Positions 22,668 to 36,543 of a DNA stretch of 64,000 nucleotides are shown here, one piece after another. The stretch lies in contig JAKUCV010001525.1 in assembly GCA_028386065.3 (NCBI GenBank), positions 142,552 to 206,551 of the forward strand. The letters run 5' to 3'. The translations under genes were made by a program, and so were the position numbers. The notes beneath the pieces are model-generated. The model was not told the origin of the DNA, did not search any database, and was given only the letters and a program-made list of their open reading frames with translations. How positions within the stretch are numbered: the first letter of the stretch is position 1; every line of letters starts with the position of its first letter. This DNA is from Turnera subulata. Lineage: Eukaryota > Streptophyta > Magnoliopsida > Malpighiales > Passifloraceae.

Positions 22668-25625
22668 TGTTAGCTCCCAAATTTTGCCCGTCCATTTTCG
22701 TGTGTCGCATCCAAGTTCACCACATTTTAGAGTTTGGAAAAAAAAATCCCAAAATTTTTTTTTGAGGGTCGTGGGGACCATTTATCCATCTATCTACGGT
22801 GTAAAAAAAGACATTTCGGTATTTCCTGGGATTCTCTTGGAGTTTTTCAGGGACTTGGCCGAATCTTCGTATTTTTGGCTCGGAAACTCCCTGGTTGCAG
22901 ATGAAACATTCCGACCTCAAAACGAAGGCATCCAGGACATGAATGATGTCATCCAGGGTCACGAAAGAAGTCGTCTAGCTCGAAGGAGGGTGTACATAAA
23001 TTTTAGGGGCAGAAAAACACCCAAAGGGGGCCACGGCCCAGCTAGGCTGGCCGCACGTCCTCTAGCTGGTCTTTAGGCCACCTTTCGAGTCACGCCCCCC
23101 GATCTTCCAAAAATCGCCAAAAAACTTGTATTTGCCAGAATTTCATGAAATTTTAGGGGATATCCCAGACATCGAGATGTACCTTCCACTTTTTTCGAGA
23201 ATCCTAAGAAACCGACGGGCCGCATTTGCAAAAAAACAAGATTTTATGGCTTCAGGCCGTGTCTTCAAGCCAGGGCCATCGTCCATGGCTCTGGGTCATG
23301 GATTTATACCATCCCCAAAAACACTCTAAATAGGGGTCTTCTCCCTTCATTTTTCTCCACCCCAAGAGCTGCACTCCTTAGTGCACGTCTTTTTACTTTT
23401 CTATCTCCCCCCCCCCCCCTCCCCTCTCCCGCTCTAGGTTGAAAATAAAAGGGTTTGATATTTGCCCTCTTCTACCTCCATTGTCCCCTTCTAAGATCGA
23501 AATTCGGGCACCAAGTTTTTGTCTTCCTAACCATCCTTCCGCGGGTTAGAGTCGAGTCTCTCTCTTCAATTATGGTTTGCTTTTGGGTTTCCATCGTAGT
23601 TACGCTGCCGAAACCGTTTTAGCAAATCATTGAAGCTATGCCGTTGTAATGCCAGAATTATCTCTTACATTCTTGTCGTTATAGGCCGTCGTAATGTCGA
23701 GTAGTTACCCGGTATTTGGGTTGTTCTATGCCGTTGTAATGCTGGAATTTCTCCAGATCATTCGTAGGCATGCTGTTTCATCCCGAAAAAAGCTAAAATG
23801 GTTTTGGTATTCACTATTGTACGTATGGAAACCCATTTATTTTCATGTACTTGTTTGTTTATTTGCATCTATTATAAATATTGTGTTTGCACGTTTGCAT
23901 TATTTTTTTGCAAATTTGTTTCATTATTTATTTATGTGTTAGTTTGCAGGGGGTCCCCAACGATGAAATGAGTATGTCTGCTAGGATAGTTCCTAAACCA
24001 ACTTCTGTGTGATGCAAAAATTTTTAAACTTGGTTTTTCAAAATGCTTTTCCTTCAATGATGACGATATCTTCAAAGATGTTGCCTTCAATAAATGATGG
24101 CATCTTCAATGATGATTTTAAGTGTTTTTCAACGATGCATTTTGCGAACCCATTTAGGCATAAATAACTTTATAGATGCATGCTTTTTCAAAGAGTTTTG
24201 ATGCATAAAGAACCAATTTTATCCAAATTGCACCTTTTCAAAGAAAAATCATTAAAGCTTAGTTTTCAAACACGAAATGTTTTTCGTAGAAGCCACGCTT
24301 TCATAGGCAATGTGAAATGAAGGAAAATGAATATTTTGACAACCAATCACCCTTTTTAAATCAATTTTTTATGTCGAAAATATGTCGGCCAAGGAAAGCA
24401 GAACATCTTTTGCCAAGCATTTTTCTAAGTCTAGACACATCAAATGGTTTTATAACTAAAAGCATTGATGCTTTAAAACTTTCCCATCCTTATTCTTTTG
24501 AGAAATTGCATACCTCAGTTTTATGCACAAAATTCCATTCATTCATGAAAATAATATAAGTTTACAATGAAGACCTTTCTTAATGCCCAAATGTGTTTTA
24601 TAAAATGCATTTGTTTTGAGATACTCTCTGAGAAAAGTGGTTGCACGCACTTAATACAATACTTTGAAAAACTAAGCCCACATTCATAGCATGGGGCACA
24701 AAAGTTCGTTTAAGTGAGAATCGGGCCAATTCTAGAAGAAGACCTAGGTTAGTCTTAGGGATCCCCATTTAGAAGAACTACGAGAGCTTTGAACCCATAA
24801 CAGGAGGTACGTAGGCAGTTTCAAGTGGATGAGGCGCAAGCTCAAATATGTTATTTTTCGCATTTGCATATCACATGTACATTTTCACACGTGCACAATA
24901 TATGTTTGTTTGTTTGCTTGAATGTGATCCGACTATGAACATACACTTTGACCTTGGCATCGAATATCACCGACATTGTCTTAATTAAGACAGTAGTTCG
25001 TGATAAACGAATCCCCGAACCATATTCTTGGTTTCGAGATTAGTGCTTTATACGAAGTTAACAACGAGTTTTTCTCAAGTTTTCCCTAAATCAAACTTGG
25101 GTGGTGACTCATTGTTAGAAAGACAACCAAGAGAACACCAAGAACAGTGTGTGCCAAAGTACTTCTGTGAGTTCATCCGGATTTGTAATAGTTATTTCCC
25201 GAGGAAGTGCTCGACATTTTGAACCAAGGAAGAGAATTGAACGAGAGAGAAGCTCTCATGCCCCGAAAAGAAGAAATCAAGTTCACAAGGCAAGCCCATT
25301 CTTAGGAAAAGAGCAAAATGAATGAACTTAGCCGAAAGTGCGAATACCGTACAAACATATTCTGTCTATGATTGCTGGGTTTTAAGTGAGTCTGCTTGTG
25401 ACTCCTCCAGTTTTATATCTGGGAATATGTTTGGAATGATGGTTCTTTGGGAAGCGGTTAATTCGTCTATCCTGGGAATCATCAAATTGGTTCTCTCCAC
25501 TCATGCTAAGCTAGTTCACATGCAATTGGGAAGAATTATCAGAAATCGAAGGCCATCGAATTTAAACCATGACCAAGGGGAGGTATCCCCGCCAACCGAG
25601 CCGGGAGCAATGTTCACATGCGAGT
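22668..25625 (+). mobile_element. Tat-like gypsy LTR/leader insertion in the gypsy integrase region
   Basis: The host gypsy frame stops at 22667 and resumes at about 25626. The insert starts TGTTAGCTCCC, has a long pyrimidine-rich part with a C run (23406-23420), GATGATGGCATC-type repeats (about 24050-24110), ACGTAGGCAG (24808) and a primer-binding-like TGGTGACTC (25102), as in Tat/Ogre elements. No gag or pol is seen, and the last 0.5 kb is unassigned. I found no TSD, so the right border is approximate. Confidence 0.6.
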
Positions 25626-26459
25626 CATCCAGACATCAACCGCACTTACACATTGATGGAGAACGAGTACTACTGACCATGGATGAGGGATGATGTGGAG
25701 CTCTACGTGAAGACTTATCTAGTATGCCAACTAGACTAGAGCGAGCAACTCTCTCAGCTTGGATTGCTTGAGCCATTGTCGACCCCTGACCAGCCATAGA
25801 CCTGCATTTCTTTAGATTTTATAATGTGTTTGCCTTTATCTCAGGGCAACAGTATTATACTTGTTGTTGTTGAAAAGTTCTCGGGTTTTTGGGTTTTTTG
25901 GGTCCCAATGTTTAGTGGTTTGGCCAATTTGGTACCCCGACATTTTTTTTGACCGGGCAGGTACCCCGACTTTGCATGGGCAGGCCAAATGTGATCCCCC
26001 GGTCAGGTACTTGCTGACGTGGAGGGCTGCCCGGATTTGAGGTTTAGGAGGTGTTCTAAAACGACGTCATTTTAAAGGGTTCGGGGGACACGTCAGATCC
26101 ACGTGTCTTAGTGGGCTCCGTATAGAACCAACCCTTGGTTCTTCACCCAACCGACCCAAAACCTAATGGATACCGAAACGAAAGTTGACCCGGTTTTATT
26201 TATTTATTTAATCATTTTTCTTTCTTTTAATCAAATTTTATTTAAAAAAATCTTAAAAATGAGTAAATCTTAGTTTTTAAAAAATCTTGCTTGGATTTAA
26301 ATAAATAAAGAACCTACTTTGGCATTAACTCTATTTCTATGTATTAAATGGAAAAAAAATTATCCCCAAAATTATCCCAGGTTCTTTTCTTTCCTTCCAT
26401 TTTTGTTTTCTAAATCAATTACAAAATTTAAAAAACGAAATTAATTATTATTAAAGAAG

Positions 26460-27220
26460 AAAAAATTAAGTCAAAGCCCACACATACAACACATCACCAC
26501 CCTCTACAACCGTCCCCTCTCCCCCTCCTCCTGCCTTACTCCTCGCCGAGCCTAAATCCGCCGGCCTTCTCTCCCAATTCCTCTTCGCCCTCGCCGAGTG
26601 CCACCGCGACGTCAAGCCCGACGAATTCTCTTTTTCTCCGAATAACCCCATCACTAACTTACCAAAGCCATAACTCAGATTGAACTCGCGAACCAGTGGC
26701 GAGAACAAAGGCGGAGGAGCCAGTGTCGGGCTCCGGTTGAAACGGCGACAAGGAGTGCGACTTAGGTACGATGAGCGGATGTTGCGGCCGGCGGAGTTGT
26801 CGAGGATAACTCCGTGCTGACCGGTCTTGAGTTCCGATGAGCCGGTTGGCCCAGATTTGGAGTTGGTGGCCTGCGGAGTTCAGGTCGAATCCGTAGCCTC
26901 TGCCGCTCCTCCTTTTATTTCTTTTTTCTTTCCACAAGTTGTGTTTTTTCTCCTTTACCCCGTACATCGAGCTTTGCTAATTGGGATTTTGATGGTGTCG
27001 GGTCGCTGTGGGGATGGTCAATGGGAGGGAGCCCTATCGGTTCGGATTTGACAAGCGGCAGCGTCGGCGGCAGTGGTTGAGGCGGTGTTGGCGGCAATTG
27101 GTGTTCTTTTTCGACGGGGAGGGGACTAGTAATGGCCATTCAATGATTCCCGGCCATCGCACCGAGGAGGAGAGTGTGGAGGAGGATTGCTGTATTCTGG
27201 GACCTAATTTCAAAGTTTTA
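26460..27220. other. GC-rich block inside the Mutator-like element, possible captured gene fragment
   Basis: Base composition here is clearly higher in G+C than the host element. Open frames exist on both strands, including a plus-strand reading with ALAECHRDVKPDEFSF, but none is decisive. Capture by a Pack-MULE is an inference. Confidence 0.35.
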
Positions 27221-27499
27221 TTATAAGTATTTTAGTTTTTTTAGTTTGAAATTGTTTTGAAAAAAAAAATTAGGAGAAAGAAAAATGGAATAAGATAAAA
27301 AATTTTGATAACTGGACCCACTATACATGTGTCAACCGCATAATGTTTTACCTACAATTTAAAGTAAATTGAACAAAATTAATAAGTAAACCATAAGTTT
27401 AGGGACAAAATTCCTGAAAAAAAAGAACAGGGATAATATTTAAAAAATTATTATATATTGCTATTATTATTACGATTACTATTATTATCCTTACAAGTA

Positions 27500-27652
<153 letters not shown>

Positions 27653-28939
27653 TTATAAATTATAGGAGTTATTTTTAAAAAAATTCAAACTAGTTGTGGG
27701 GTGGGTTTTCGGGCCGGATTTTTCATTATCCATCCGGTTTTTGTGGCGGTTCAGTCAAGTAACCGGGTTGGTAACATACGGGGCCTACATAGACACTTGG
27801 ATCTGATCAGACCACCTAAGCAACTAAAACGACGTCGTTTTGGTGCGCGACGGCGTCGTTTTAGAACACCTCCTAAACCTCAAATCCGGGCAGCCCTCCA
27901 TGTCAGCAAGTACCTGACCGGGGGATCACGTTTGGCCTGCCCATGCAAAGTCGGGGTACCTGCCCGGCCAAAAAAAATGTTGGGGTACCAAATTGGCCAA
28001 ACCACTAAACATTGGGACCCAAAAAACCCAAAAACCCAAAAGTTCTCCAAGTATGCAGTCTTTGCAGCGGCCCCAAAGGATTATTTGGGTGAGGATGCAA
28101 AGTGCCTATTCTTCAAGTAAGTCGTCAAATATTGGGATGTGCTACAAAGCATTGTGAGTGATCGGGATGGATGATTCACAAGACAGTTATAGAGCGAGTT
28201 CTTCAGGTTGATGGGCTCTGATCTCAACTTCTCCACCAGTTTTCATCCACAATTGACAGACAGAGAGAGTGAACGCTTTGCTCGAGTTATACTTGCGGCA
28301 TTATATGAGTGCTAACCAGAGGGATTGGACCAAGTTGTTGGATGTGGCATAGTTTTCCTACAATCTGTAGTGAAGTGAATTAATAGGGAAGAGTCCGTTT
28401 GAGATGGTGACGGGGCATCAACCGCTGACTCCTAGTGCGCTGGCACAGGGCTATACTGGCACAAGTCCTGATGTTTGGTACTTTGAAAAGGAATGACATG
28501 AGTAACACGATTTGACCAGAAATTTCTTGAACAAGGCTTCCACGAAGATAAAGAAATGGGCATATACGAGGAGGTACTTGGAGTTTGAGGAGCGGTAGAT
28601 GGTACTAGTGAAAATGATAACGCACCAAAGGAGGACTTTTCAAAAATTACACAAGAGTTTAATTCGCAGGCATCCTGGCCTCACTGCTTACAAGCTCGAA
28701 TTACCTCACACATTGATTTTCATCTAGTCTTCCATGTGATTTTGTTGAAGTCATTTCCTATTGATAAATGAGAAGACAGCATGAATGTGTCAAAGCGAGC
28801 ACCTAGCGCATGACAAGTAAGTTGAAGAGATGTTTTTGCATTGGCAGATTTCACGGCTTGAACAAAACGCTTCTTACTTGGAATAATTTTTTAATGGAAA
28901 GATTTGTCACAGAGCGCAGTAAGCTTGGAGCATGAGGAA

Positions 28940-29446
28940 TGTTGGAAAAATTAGGAACAAGGCACATAACCTGAGGCATGCTAGGCACTGTCCTAAAGGA
29001 ATATTTTGCCTACTGCAAAGTTTCCACAGGATACAACAAGTTCTTCTACCATAGATTATAGGATACTAGAGACTACCAAGAAAATTTCATTAAGAACCCA
29101 GTAAGGAGAACAAAGGAGAGGGAAATTTTGTGAGGGGGAGAAGAAATAAGAACTAAAAGAATTCTTGTTCTTTGTGTTTTTTCCAATGATTAGATTGGGA
29201 AGGGTATATATAGGTAAATGGAATGGGAGAGGGTTAACGTTAACAATAAAATGTAACAGTCAACTTGCACATAACTCTCCTAAACATTAGGTAACAATAT
29301 TTGACTATGTTTTTTTAGGATTTTTCTCCAACGAATTTGACTGCGCTTTACAGTATTTTTCTCTAACTAATTTGACTGTACCAGTCATTCTATCCTTCCT
29401 CACCAATGTGGAATAGTTATTTTTATTTTTGAAATATATTACTACA
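28940..29446 (-). repeat. Left LTR (3' LTR on the minus strand) of the LARD-like element
   Basis: 507 bp; contains a minus-strand TATATATACCC at about 29204-29214. Differs from its partner by scattered substitutions, so the insertion is not very recent. Confidence 0.85.
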
Positions 29447-31795
29447 ATCCCCCACATATTTCAAAAAAAAAATGAATATGTTTGCTGGGTTCTTATAATT
29501 AATGAGTGTAATACGTCGATCTTGGTGTCCGTAGAGTATGAACCAAGTCTAGACCGATAAGTCTTGACAAACCGTATCTAACAGTGTAACAATCGGTTAC
29601 TATGAACTGAGAGACACTTTGGTAAGTCAGTGTTCTTACCAATCATATTACACCCCCACAATTCTTGGCGTTATCGCAGTTTTGCGCATTACGGCCGCGC
29701 GCGCGCCTGGAAATTCATGAGTGCTCTAGAGGTGCACCTGCAAACACATCCTCGTAGGAACAGCCCCATTCCACACTCACATAGGTGATCTCATCAAGTG
29801 TATACCGCACGCCATACACCACCCGTAAGGGATATGAAGATCATTAAGAGCTTAACTCTGCCTCTCGATCAAATGCAGTCTAGTACTTTTCCTCACACCA
29901 TAGGAAGGGACAAGTGTTTAAGTACTAGCAGAACTAACCAGTGACTTGTTAATAGCTATATGAACCTGTTTCATGGGATCTCCGATCACGCAGGTTGGCT
30001 ACTATCACTAATTTGTTTCAAACAGGCATAATAAAGTCCCATTCCCCTCGATGTTTCGTTTATTAATTTTCTTCCCCGGATTTTGTCAGAGGATCGGCCA
30101 AATCACTTCTGACTTCCAATGATACATGGAAATTATTCCATCCCTTAATAGCACTATTATACCATAAGGTATTGATCATATGTGTCTATCCTCATTATAA
30201 TAATTAATTATGATCATGTTGAACATTGCCTCCTCACAATTACAACGCATAGACACAGTTGGTTTTATTCCCAAAGGAATATTTGCTAAGAAATTTTCCA
30301 ATCACTTAGCCTCAATGTTAACTAATCCAGAAAATGCATTATGTCTCAGTTTTACCAGAATTCACAATTTTCCTGACATAGCTGACTGCCTAAATATAGG
30401 CATCACCATAAGTGAACTTGACTCCATATGAATTAAAAAATTCATTTTACATCACTGTACTCTCAATTAGTACAATGAAAGCCCACTATGATATATACCA
30501 AAATTTTATGGTATATCTCCAATAATTTGTTAAGTCTGCACAGAGCAGCTCCATTATCACATTTGTGATTATGTATATATCAATGGCTTAATCTACCCAC
30601 TACTGCAACAAATTCTCAATAAATTTGCGCAAACTTATATTGAATATTAGATTTTTCTCTATATTTAATTAGGATTTAAATCATAAGGGGATACACATCA
30701 ATTTGACATTAAAATATCTAAACTTCATAAGAAGTTCCTCAATTAAATATTTGTGATAGTACCAAGCTACCACCATCCCTTATAATTTTAATCCAAGACA
30801 CTTGCACATTAGAAAAAGTAAGAAGGTCAATCCGATATCATATATAATAATAGTTGTCATATTATTCGAATGAATAAAATTGTCATCTTATACACAATCA
30901 AGCATATATGAATTCTCAAAAAGTTTCATAGTACTAAATTTATGCATCGCATACACATAATCTTATTTTTTTGAAATTCTCAAGTTCAAGAGAGAGCCAT
31001 CATTAATTAACACTCGATCAAAATTTTATTTTCACAAATTTTCCTTTTTTTTTTAATTAAAATATGCAATAAAAATATTTTTTCACATAATTTTTCCTTC
31101 TCAAAATTAAGAAAAAAAAACCCATATTTTTTAAAAATTCAAGCTCGCACCTCAAAAATATATAACTTAAATTTTCATATGAAATCTCACTAAGAGATGA
31201 CAAACTCATATAAAATATATCCATCGGCACTTTTGATGAATAAACGCTCATAACATATAAAATATGAATAATTTCACATAAAATAATTCAATAAATATTT
31301 ATCATATCAAAAATTCATAAATTTAGAAAAACAAAGATATCTCTGATAAAAACATGATCACACAAGCCTTTAATAAATATATTAACTTTTGCTTATTATC
31401 CAAACTAGACATTAATCCCAATTTTAATGATCACAACACAAATATCATCTCCTAAAACCAAAATTAATTTTTTGAGTTAGGAGGATTTTCATTTTTCATT
31501 TTATTTTCACACTAAAAATAAAATCATTTGACTCTCCATGAATGGGTAGCTTTATTTAATCTGGGATTACTATTCACCTAAAGCTTGTAAACAAATTTTT
31601 ATCGAAAAACATACCTCTCACCAAGCTCAATTTCCTTCTCTCCATTTCTACATCTGCAACCTTGATTTTCTCTATGCATCTTTTAGTTCCTCTTCCACCA
31701 ATAACTTTGTCAAAGCATAAACAAAAATTATAAGTATAATTTAACATAAGAGAAAACTAAGAGAAAATAAAATATAAAACAATATTCCTTTAGAT

Positions 31796-32301
31796 TGTTG
31801 GAAAAACTAGGAACAAGGCACATAACCTGAGGCGTGCTAGGCTCTGTCCTAAAAAAATATTTTGCCTACTGCAAAGTTCTCCCAAGATACAACAAGTTCT
31901 TCTACCATAGATTATAGGATACTAGAGACTACCATGAAAATTTCATTAAGAACCCAACAAGGAGAACAAAGGAGAGGAAAATTTTGTGAGGGGGAGAAGA
32001 AATAAGAACTGAAAGAATTCTTGTTTTTGTGTTTTTTCCAATGATTAGATTGGGAAGGGTATATATAGGTAAATGGAATGGGAGAGGGTTAACGCTAATA
32101 ATAAAATGAAACAGTCAACTTGCACATAACTCTCCTAAACATTAAGTAACAACATTTGACCATGTTTTTTTAGCATTTTTCTCCAACCAATTTGACTGCG
32201 CTTTACAGTATTTCCCTCTAACTAATTTGACTGTACCAGTCATTCTATCCTTCCTCACTAATGTGGAATAGTTATTTTTATTTTTGAAATATATTACTAC
32301 A
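31796..32301 (-). repeat. Right LTR (5' LTR on the minus strand) of the LARD-like element
   Basis: 506 bp copy of 28940-29446. The adjacent internal sequence does not show a standard Met-tRNA primer-binding site. Confidence 0.85.
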
Positions 32302-32612
32302 AATATTCACTGTTTGTTAGCGGCGCTGGGTAACATGAAAGTCCATTCCGCCAATCCTACAATATATTATGTATGTCCTTTAGTTGAGCGATCACGGAAC
32401 AAGAAACAGGAAAGAAATCCCCTAATCCCAGTACAGAGGATGGGGAAGCAGAATGTATGTTATTATTTATTGAGTATGAAATAAGCTTTACATTACGACC
32501 ACACTAGATATCTCGTATTCTGATGAGTGGTAGGTAATTGGTAAAATTAAGTACAATTGTAAACTACTCATAATTTTTCCCTGCTTCGATCAAACTGCAA
32601 AAACGAATGAAA

Positions 32613-34765
32613 TCACACGGTTTTGGTTTTTGAAGATTTATAAAGTTGAGGGTCTGTCTGATAAAAGACGACGTCTCCTGTATCGCTCACATAGTGATCT
32701 TCTCTAAAGCTTCTTACAAGAATCCTGAACAAATGAAAAGGGAATGGCCCAGATCTCTTTGGCTCGCGATAGTACTTCCCTAGAACATGCTTGGAAGCCT
32801 TTGTCTGCAATCCAAAACTACAAAAATTAATCCATCAGAATTCCACAATTTACTCGTAACAACATTTTTTTATTAAAACATATATATATTTCTGAAGCTA
32901 GTATGCGATTGATTATATATTTTTGGGAAGCAATGGATATCCTCTGCATTACCGCTTCTACCAAGTGATAGTGTGGAATTTGAGGGAAGAGATGATGTGT
33001 GACATGCGTCCCAATATCATGGTGGATGTTATTAAACAATCCGTAATCATGATCAACTGTTGTAAGCCCTCCTCGCAGATAGCTCCATTCCTTTTAAACA
33101 CAACATATATATATATGTGGATGCCTCAGTTTTTCTTTCATTGTGGAAGGTAAATTCCATGGAATTACATCAAGGAATTAAGCAGAATTAATTGGTAATA
33201 GTAGTATACCTTGCCACGATACCAGGGAAGCTTCTCTTCGGAGCCGTGGTGATGCAAGTATGTGACAAAATCCAGCCACATAACAAAAATCTGCAAAATT
33301 TGTTATTAAGCCTACTCCAAGGTAAAGCTAAGGATACATTAAATTTAGGGGAAATGAACATTTAAGATGTTATTAAGAATATAATTTAATTACCACATAC
33401 GGAACTCCGTAGAACTTGAGTACTTGAGCGGGACCAAAAAGAAAGCAAGAATATAGAAGCAGAAGAACCATCATTGTCCAACACACAGTAGAGGTTAATA
33501 TGGCTTTCCTTTCATTTGGTGCAAAGAGTTTGCTGAATGGATTGAAATGAGAACCTTCTTTCCCCGGACTTCTTGTCCACTGAATTGCAACCAAAGCATA
33601 TGTATAACAAAGTTGTCCCGGTTAAGGATTTTCAGTGATGATTCGAATTGGATCCTATATATAGCTACAGCATATATACGTATATTTAATTTTTGGGGAT
33701 AATGTCTGTACTCAGTGAATGAGACGGAAATTCCTAGCTCTCACCAAATATATGGGGTATGCAAGCATAGGCAGAGGTACAGTATATCTCATAATTCGAG
33801 TGCTTAAATCCAAATTCTTGTAAATCTTCTCAGGCAGCTGAAAGAGGTGGGCCGACAAAAACAAATTGTAGTTACATCTCCATGTGAAAGCAAATTACAA
33901 GTAACGGGAAAAGGGCAGCACAGAACATCAGTATTCGTATACAAAGTGGAAACACTAGCAGAGGATATTGAGGTTCAAGAACTTGGAGGGAACAGAGAAC
34001 AACTTACAGGAACCCATGATTCATCATTCTCAACATTCCCATGATTCTGATGATGAGTCCTGTGACTAATTCTCCTGCAAAATCCATTCAGAGTTTGAGA
34101 TTCAGACTTAGCGGCTTCAAGAGATAAAGGAAAGTATTCCAATGACATAGCAATTTTTTTTTAAAAAAATTAATGTGCTGTAACAAATAAGAGCTCACCA
34201 TCCATGGTAGGGTACAAGAATTGAAGAATGCAGGATGTGCCCCACCAGATTATTCAGAGCAGTACTGTTGGAAAAGCTTCCATGGCCACTGCAAAATCAG
34301 TATGTATATACCCAAGAACCAAATGCATTAATGGAGTACATCATCAGAAATTAACTGTGTGGAAACTCGCTCAACTCGAGAACTTCATTGCAAAGCAAGA
34401 AAAGCAATGTGAAAAAAGCTGAAAAACAGGGGTGAATGTTTTAGTTAAGAGGTTATTAGTTACCAATCATGACCAAGAACAAATATAGCCCAGAACATTG
34501 TTCCCTGGGCAGCCCAGTAGAATGGCCAGAAAAGCCAACCCTTCAAGTACACAGCAGCTCCCATTAAGGCAAAGACAATAACAGCATCCCTCAATACGTA
34601 GCTTAAGGATCTCCATGGGTTCTTCACCCAACAGTGCTCTGGAATGGCAGCTCGGATCTCAGCTATCTTGAATGGAGGAGGTGCACCTGGATCGAAATCG
34701 CCTTCTCCATTAACGGTATCCTGCTTCAGCGTTTGAAGACAAGGTTCTTGGGTCCTTGGGCTCAT
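32613..34765 (-). CDS. FAD3: ER omega-3 (delta-15) fatty-acid desaturase, complete, eight exons
   Basis: It converts linoleate to alpha-linolenate on ER phospholipids. Exons, in minus-strand order: 34464-34765, 34199-34288, 34008-34074, 33745-33837, 33394-33579, 33210-33290, 32953-33090, 32613-32804 (302, 90, 67, 93, 186, 81, 138 and 192 bp). The internal lengths equal those I know for FAD3/FAD7-type genes. All introns are GT-AG and phases join to 382 aa, close to the usual roughly 385. The three histidine boxes are HDCGH (99-103, its Cys codon split by intron 1), HRTHH (135-139) and HVTHH (302-306). No transit peptide precedes [11 protein letters not shown], which separates FAD3 from plastid FAD7/8. 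The C-terminus KTKTV fits an ER-retrieval dilysine-type signal. The acceptor of exon 7 has a weak pyrimidine tract. Confidence 0.96.
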
Positions 34766-35810
34766 TGTAAAGACGTAATCCTTGTCTTGAGAAGTAGTAT
34801 TCCTGAAGTGGCTGTGATCTGCACATAAGCTCTAGGACATCATGCTTTTCTTTGTTTTATCAGCGATTACATATTCCGCAAAGAGACTAATGGAGGACAC
34901 TACGTATGCAATCTCCTAGCAGCCGTCGCTACTCAATAACTCTTTTCCCCTGAAGAGAAGCATACGAAAAGGAATAAAACAAAAAAATTACTGTTAGAAT
35001 TTCTCATTGGCATCTTAATAATGGCATTAATCTTCTTTTGAAGAAATCACCAGAGAAGAAATGGCCTGAAAGCTCGATCTCCTTTGAACCGGTCTCTAGG
35101 CATACCTTTCAGGTATGATCTAGCCCACGCTAGTTTGACGGCTTCACGGACTGGGACCAATTTGCTTCTGCCATAATAAGAGCCTGAAACTGCATGCATT
35201 AACTTTATCCCAAGACAAAAACCATATTCAACCATCTGCCCATTATTAATAAATCACTAACGAGAACGTTTAACACCAAGTTGCTGCAAGTTATTTAAAT
35301 AGGACATTGAGATTGGCATTTGTAAGAACATACTCATCCCCTACTCACACGTAAAAGAAACAACTCTTATCAAATTTGCACAATACCCAGATTATACTTA
35401 AAGGAAAAGAATAATATTATATAGTTCTGCTCTTGTTTGTCAGTCCTGGTTTGATGTTGCTTAACGTGGTCGTCACCTTCTGTTAAATCAGCCTACTCTG
35501 CCAATTATCAAACCTCTTCTCTAGGAAATTCCAAGAAACAAAAATCGGTGCGTTGTATATACGTATGTAACATTGACGAAGCCAAAAATTATTATCAGGA
35601 ATAAATGTTCATGTATCACCTATTAAATTATATAAAAAAAATATTAAAGTATCTGTGACCCTAATTGCAATACTGATAATAAAATTTTAAATAAAATTTA
35701 TAAAACATAAAAAATAATTACAATTTCATATATAATTAAGTATTTATAACAATATAAAATTTTTAATGATTATTATTGATTTTTTCAGATCTATAACGAA
35801 CTACATTACT
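34766..35810. other. Upstream region of FAD3; no gene recognised
   Basis: A 62-codon minus-strand frame at 35047-35235 (AVKLAWARSYLKGMP) looks protein-like but I do not recognise it; it could be a gene relic. Most FAD3 genes have a leader intron, so the true transcription start may lie further right than 34765. Sequence from 35570 on is AT-rich. Confidence 0.4.
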
Positions 35811-35820
35811 AAAATTTATG

Positions 35821-36543
35821 GGACTAATGCCTTTTTTAGTACCTATGTTGCTCTTATTATCACAATTCATGCCTATGTTTCAATTTGGTCACATTTCATC
35901 CCTCAATTAAGTCCGATTGGCCTAATTTCATTATTTTGACCGTTTTACCCCTAAAGTCAATGACGTATCAGTTTGTTCACCCGGGTTCTTCACCTAGCCG
36001 ACCTGAAGCCCGGTGGATACCCAAAGCCTAACCGAAACTCAACCCGAACTGGACATTTTTTTTATTATTTTTCTTTTTCTTTTCTTTTATAATTTTCTTT
36101 TTTCCAAAAATTTTAATTCTAAAAATAGATATTTTTTTTTGTTCTAGTAATCTGCAATCTATTTTTAGAACATTTGGGTTATTGGATGGGATGGTATTTG
36201 GGTCGAAAAGAAAATAGATTGCGGATTACTAGAACGAAAAGAATTATTTATTTTTAGAATTAATTTTTTTGGAAAAAAGAAAATAATAAAATAAAAAGAA
36301 TAGAAAAATAATAAAGATTGTCTAGTTCGGGTCAGGTTTCGGTTATACTTTAGGCATCCATCAAGTTTCGGGTCGGTTTGGTGAAAAAAAACTGATACGT
36401 CATTGATTTAAGGGGTAAAACGGTCAAAATAACCAAATTAGGCAAATCGGACTTAATTGAGGGATGAAATGTGACCAAATTGAAACATAGGTATGAATTG
36501 TGGTAATCAAGAGCAACACAGGTACCAAAAAAGATATTAGTCC
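35821..36543. mobile_element. Foldback Mutator-like element, 723 bp
   Basis: Inverted repeats of about 300 bp make up most of the element; both ends read GGACTAATRYCTTTTTTRGT. A perfect 10-bp TSD AAAATTTATG (35811-35820 and 36544-36553) flanks it. No coding. The right TSD copy runs into the copia RT codons of the YVDD motif. Confidence 0.9.

Larger units (their letters stand above)
28940..32301 (-). mobile_element. Non-autonomous LTR retrotransposon (LARD-like), about 3.4 kb
   Basis: Two LTRs, 28940-29446 and 31796-32301 (about 507 bp each, highly similar), both start TGTTGGAAAA and end ATTACTACA. A purine tract next to the left LTR (minus strand GTGGGGGAT, 29447-29455) sets minus orientation. 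The 2.35-kb interior has no recognisable gag or pol; it holds a GC-rich spot with GCGCGCGCGC at 29698 and AT-rich sequence. Flanks AGGAA and AATAT do not match, so there is no TSD. The right LTR ends about 310 bp from the FAD3 stop codon. Confidence 0.85.

Noticed and set aside
34228..34828. Plus-strand frames over FAD3
   Set aside because: They are shadows of FAD3 exons and introns on the minus strand.
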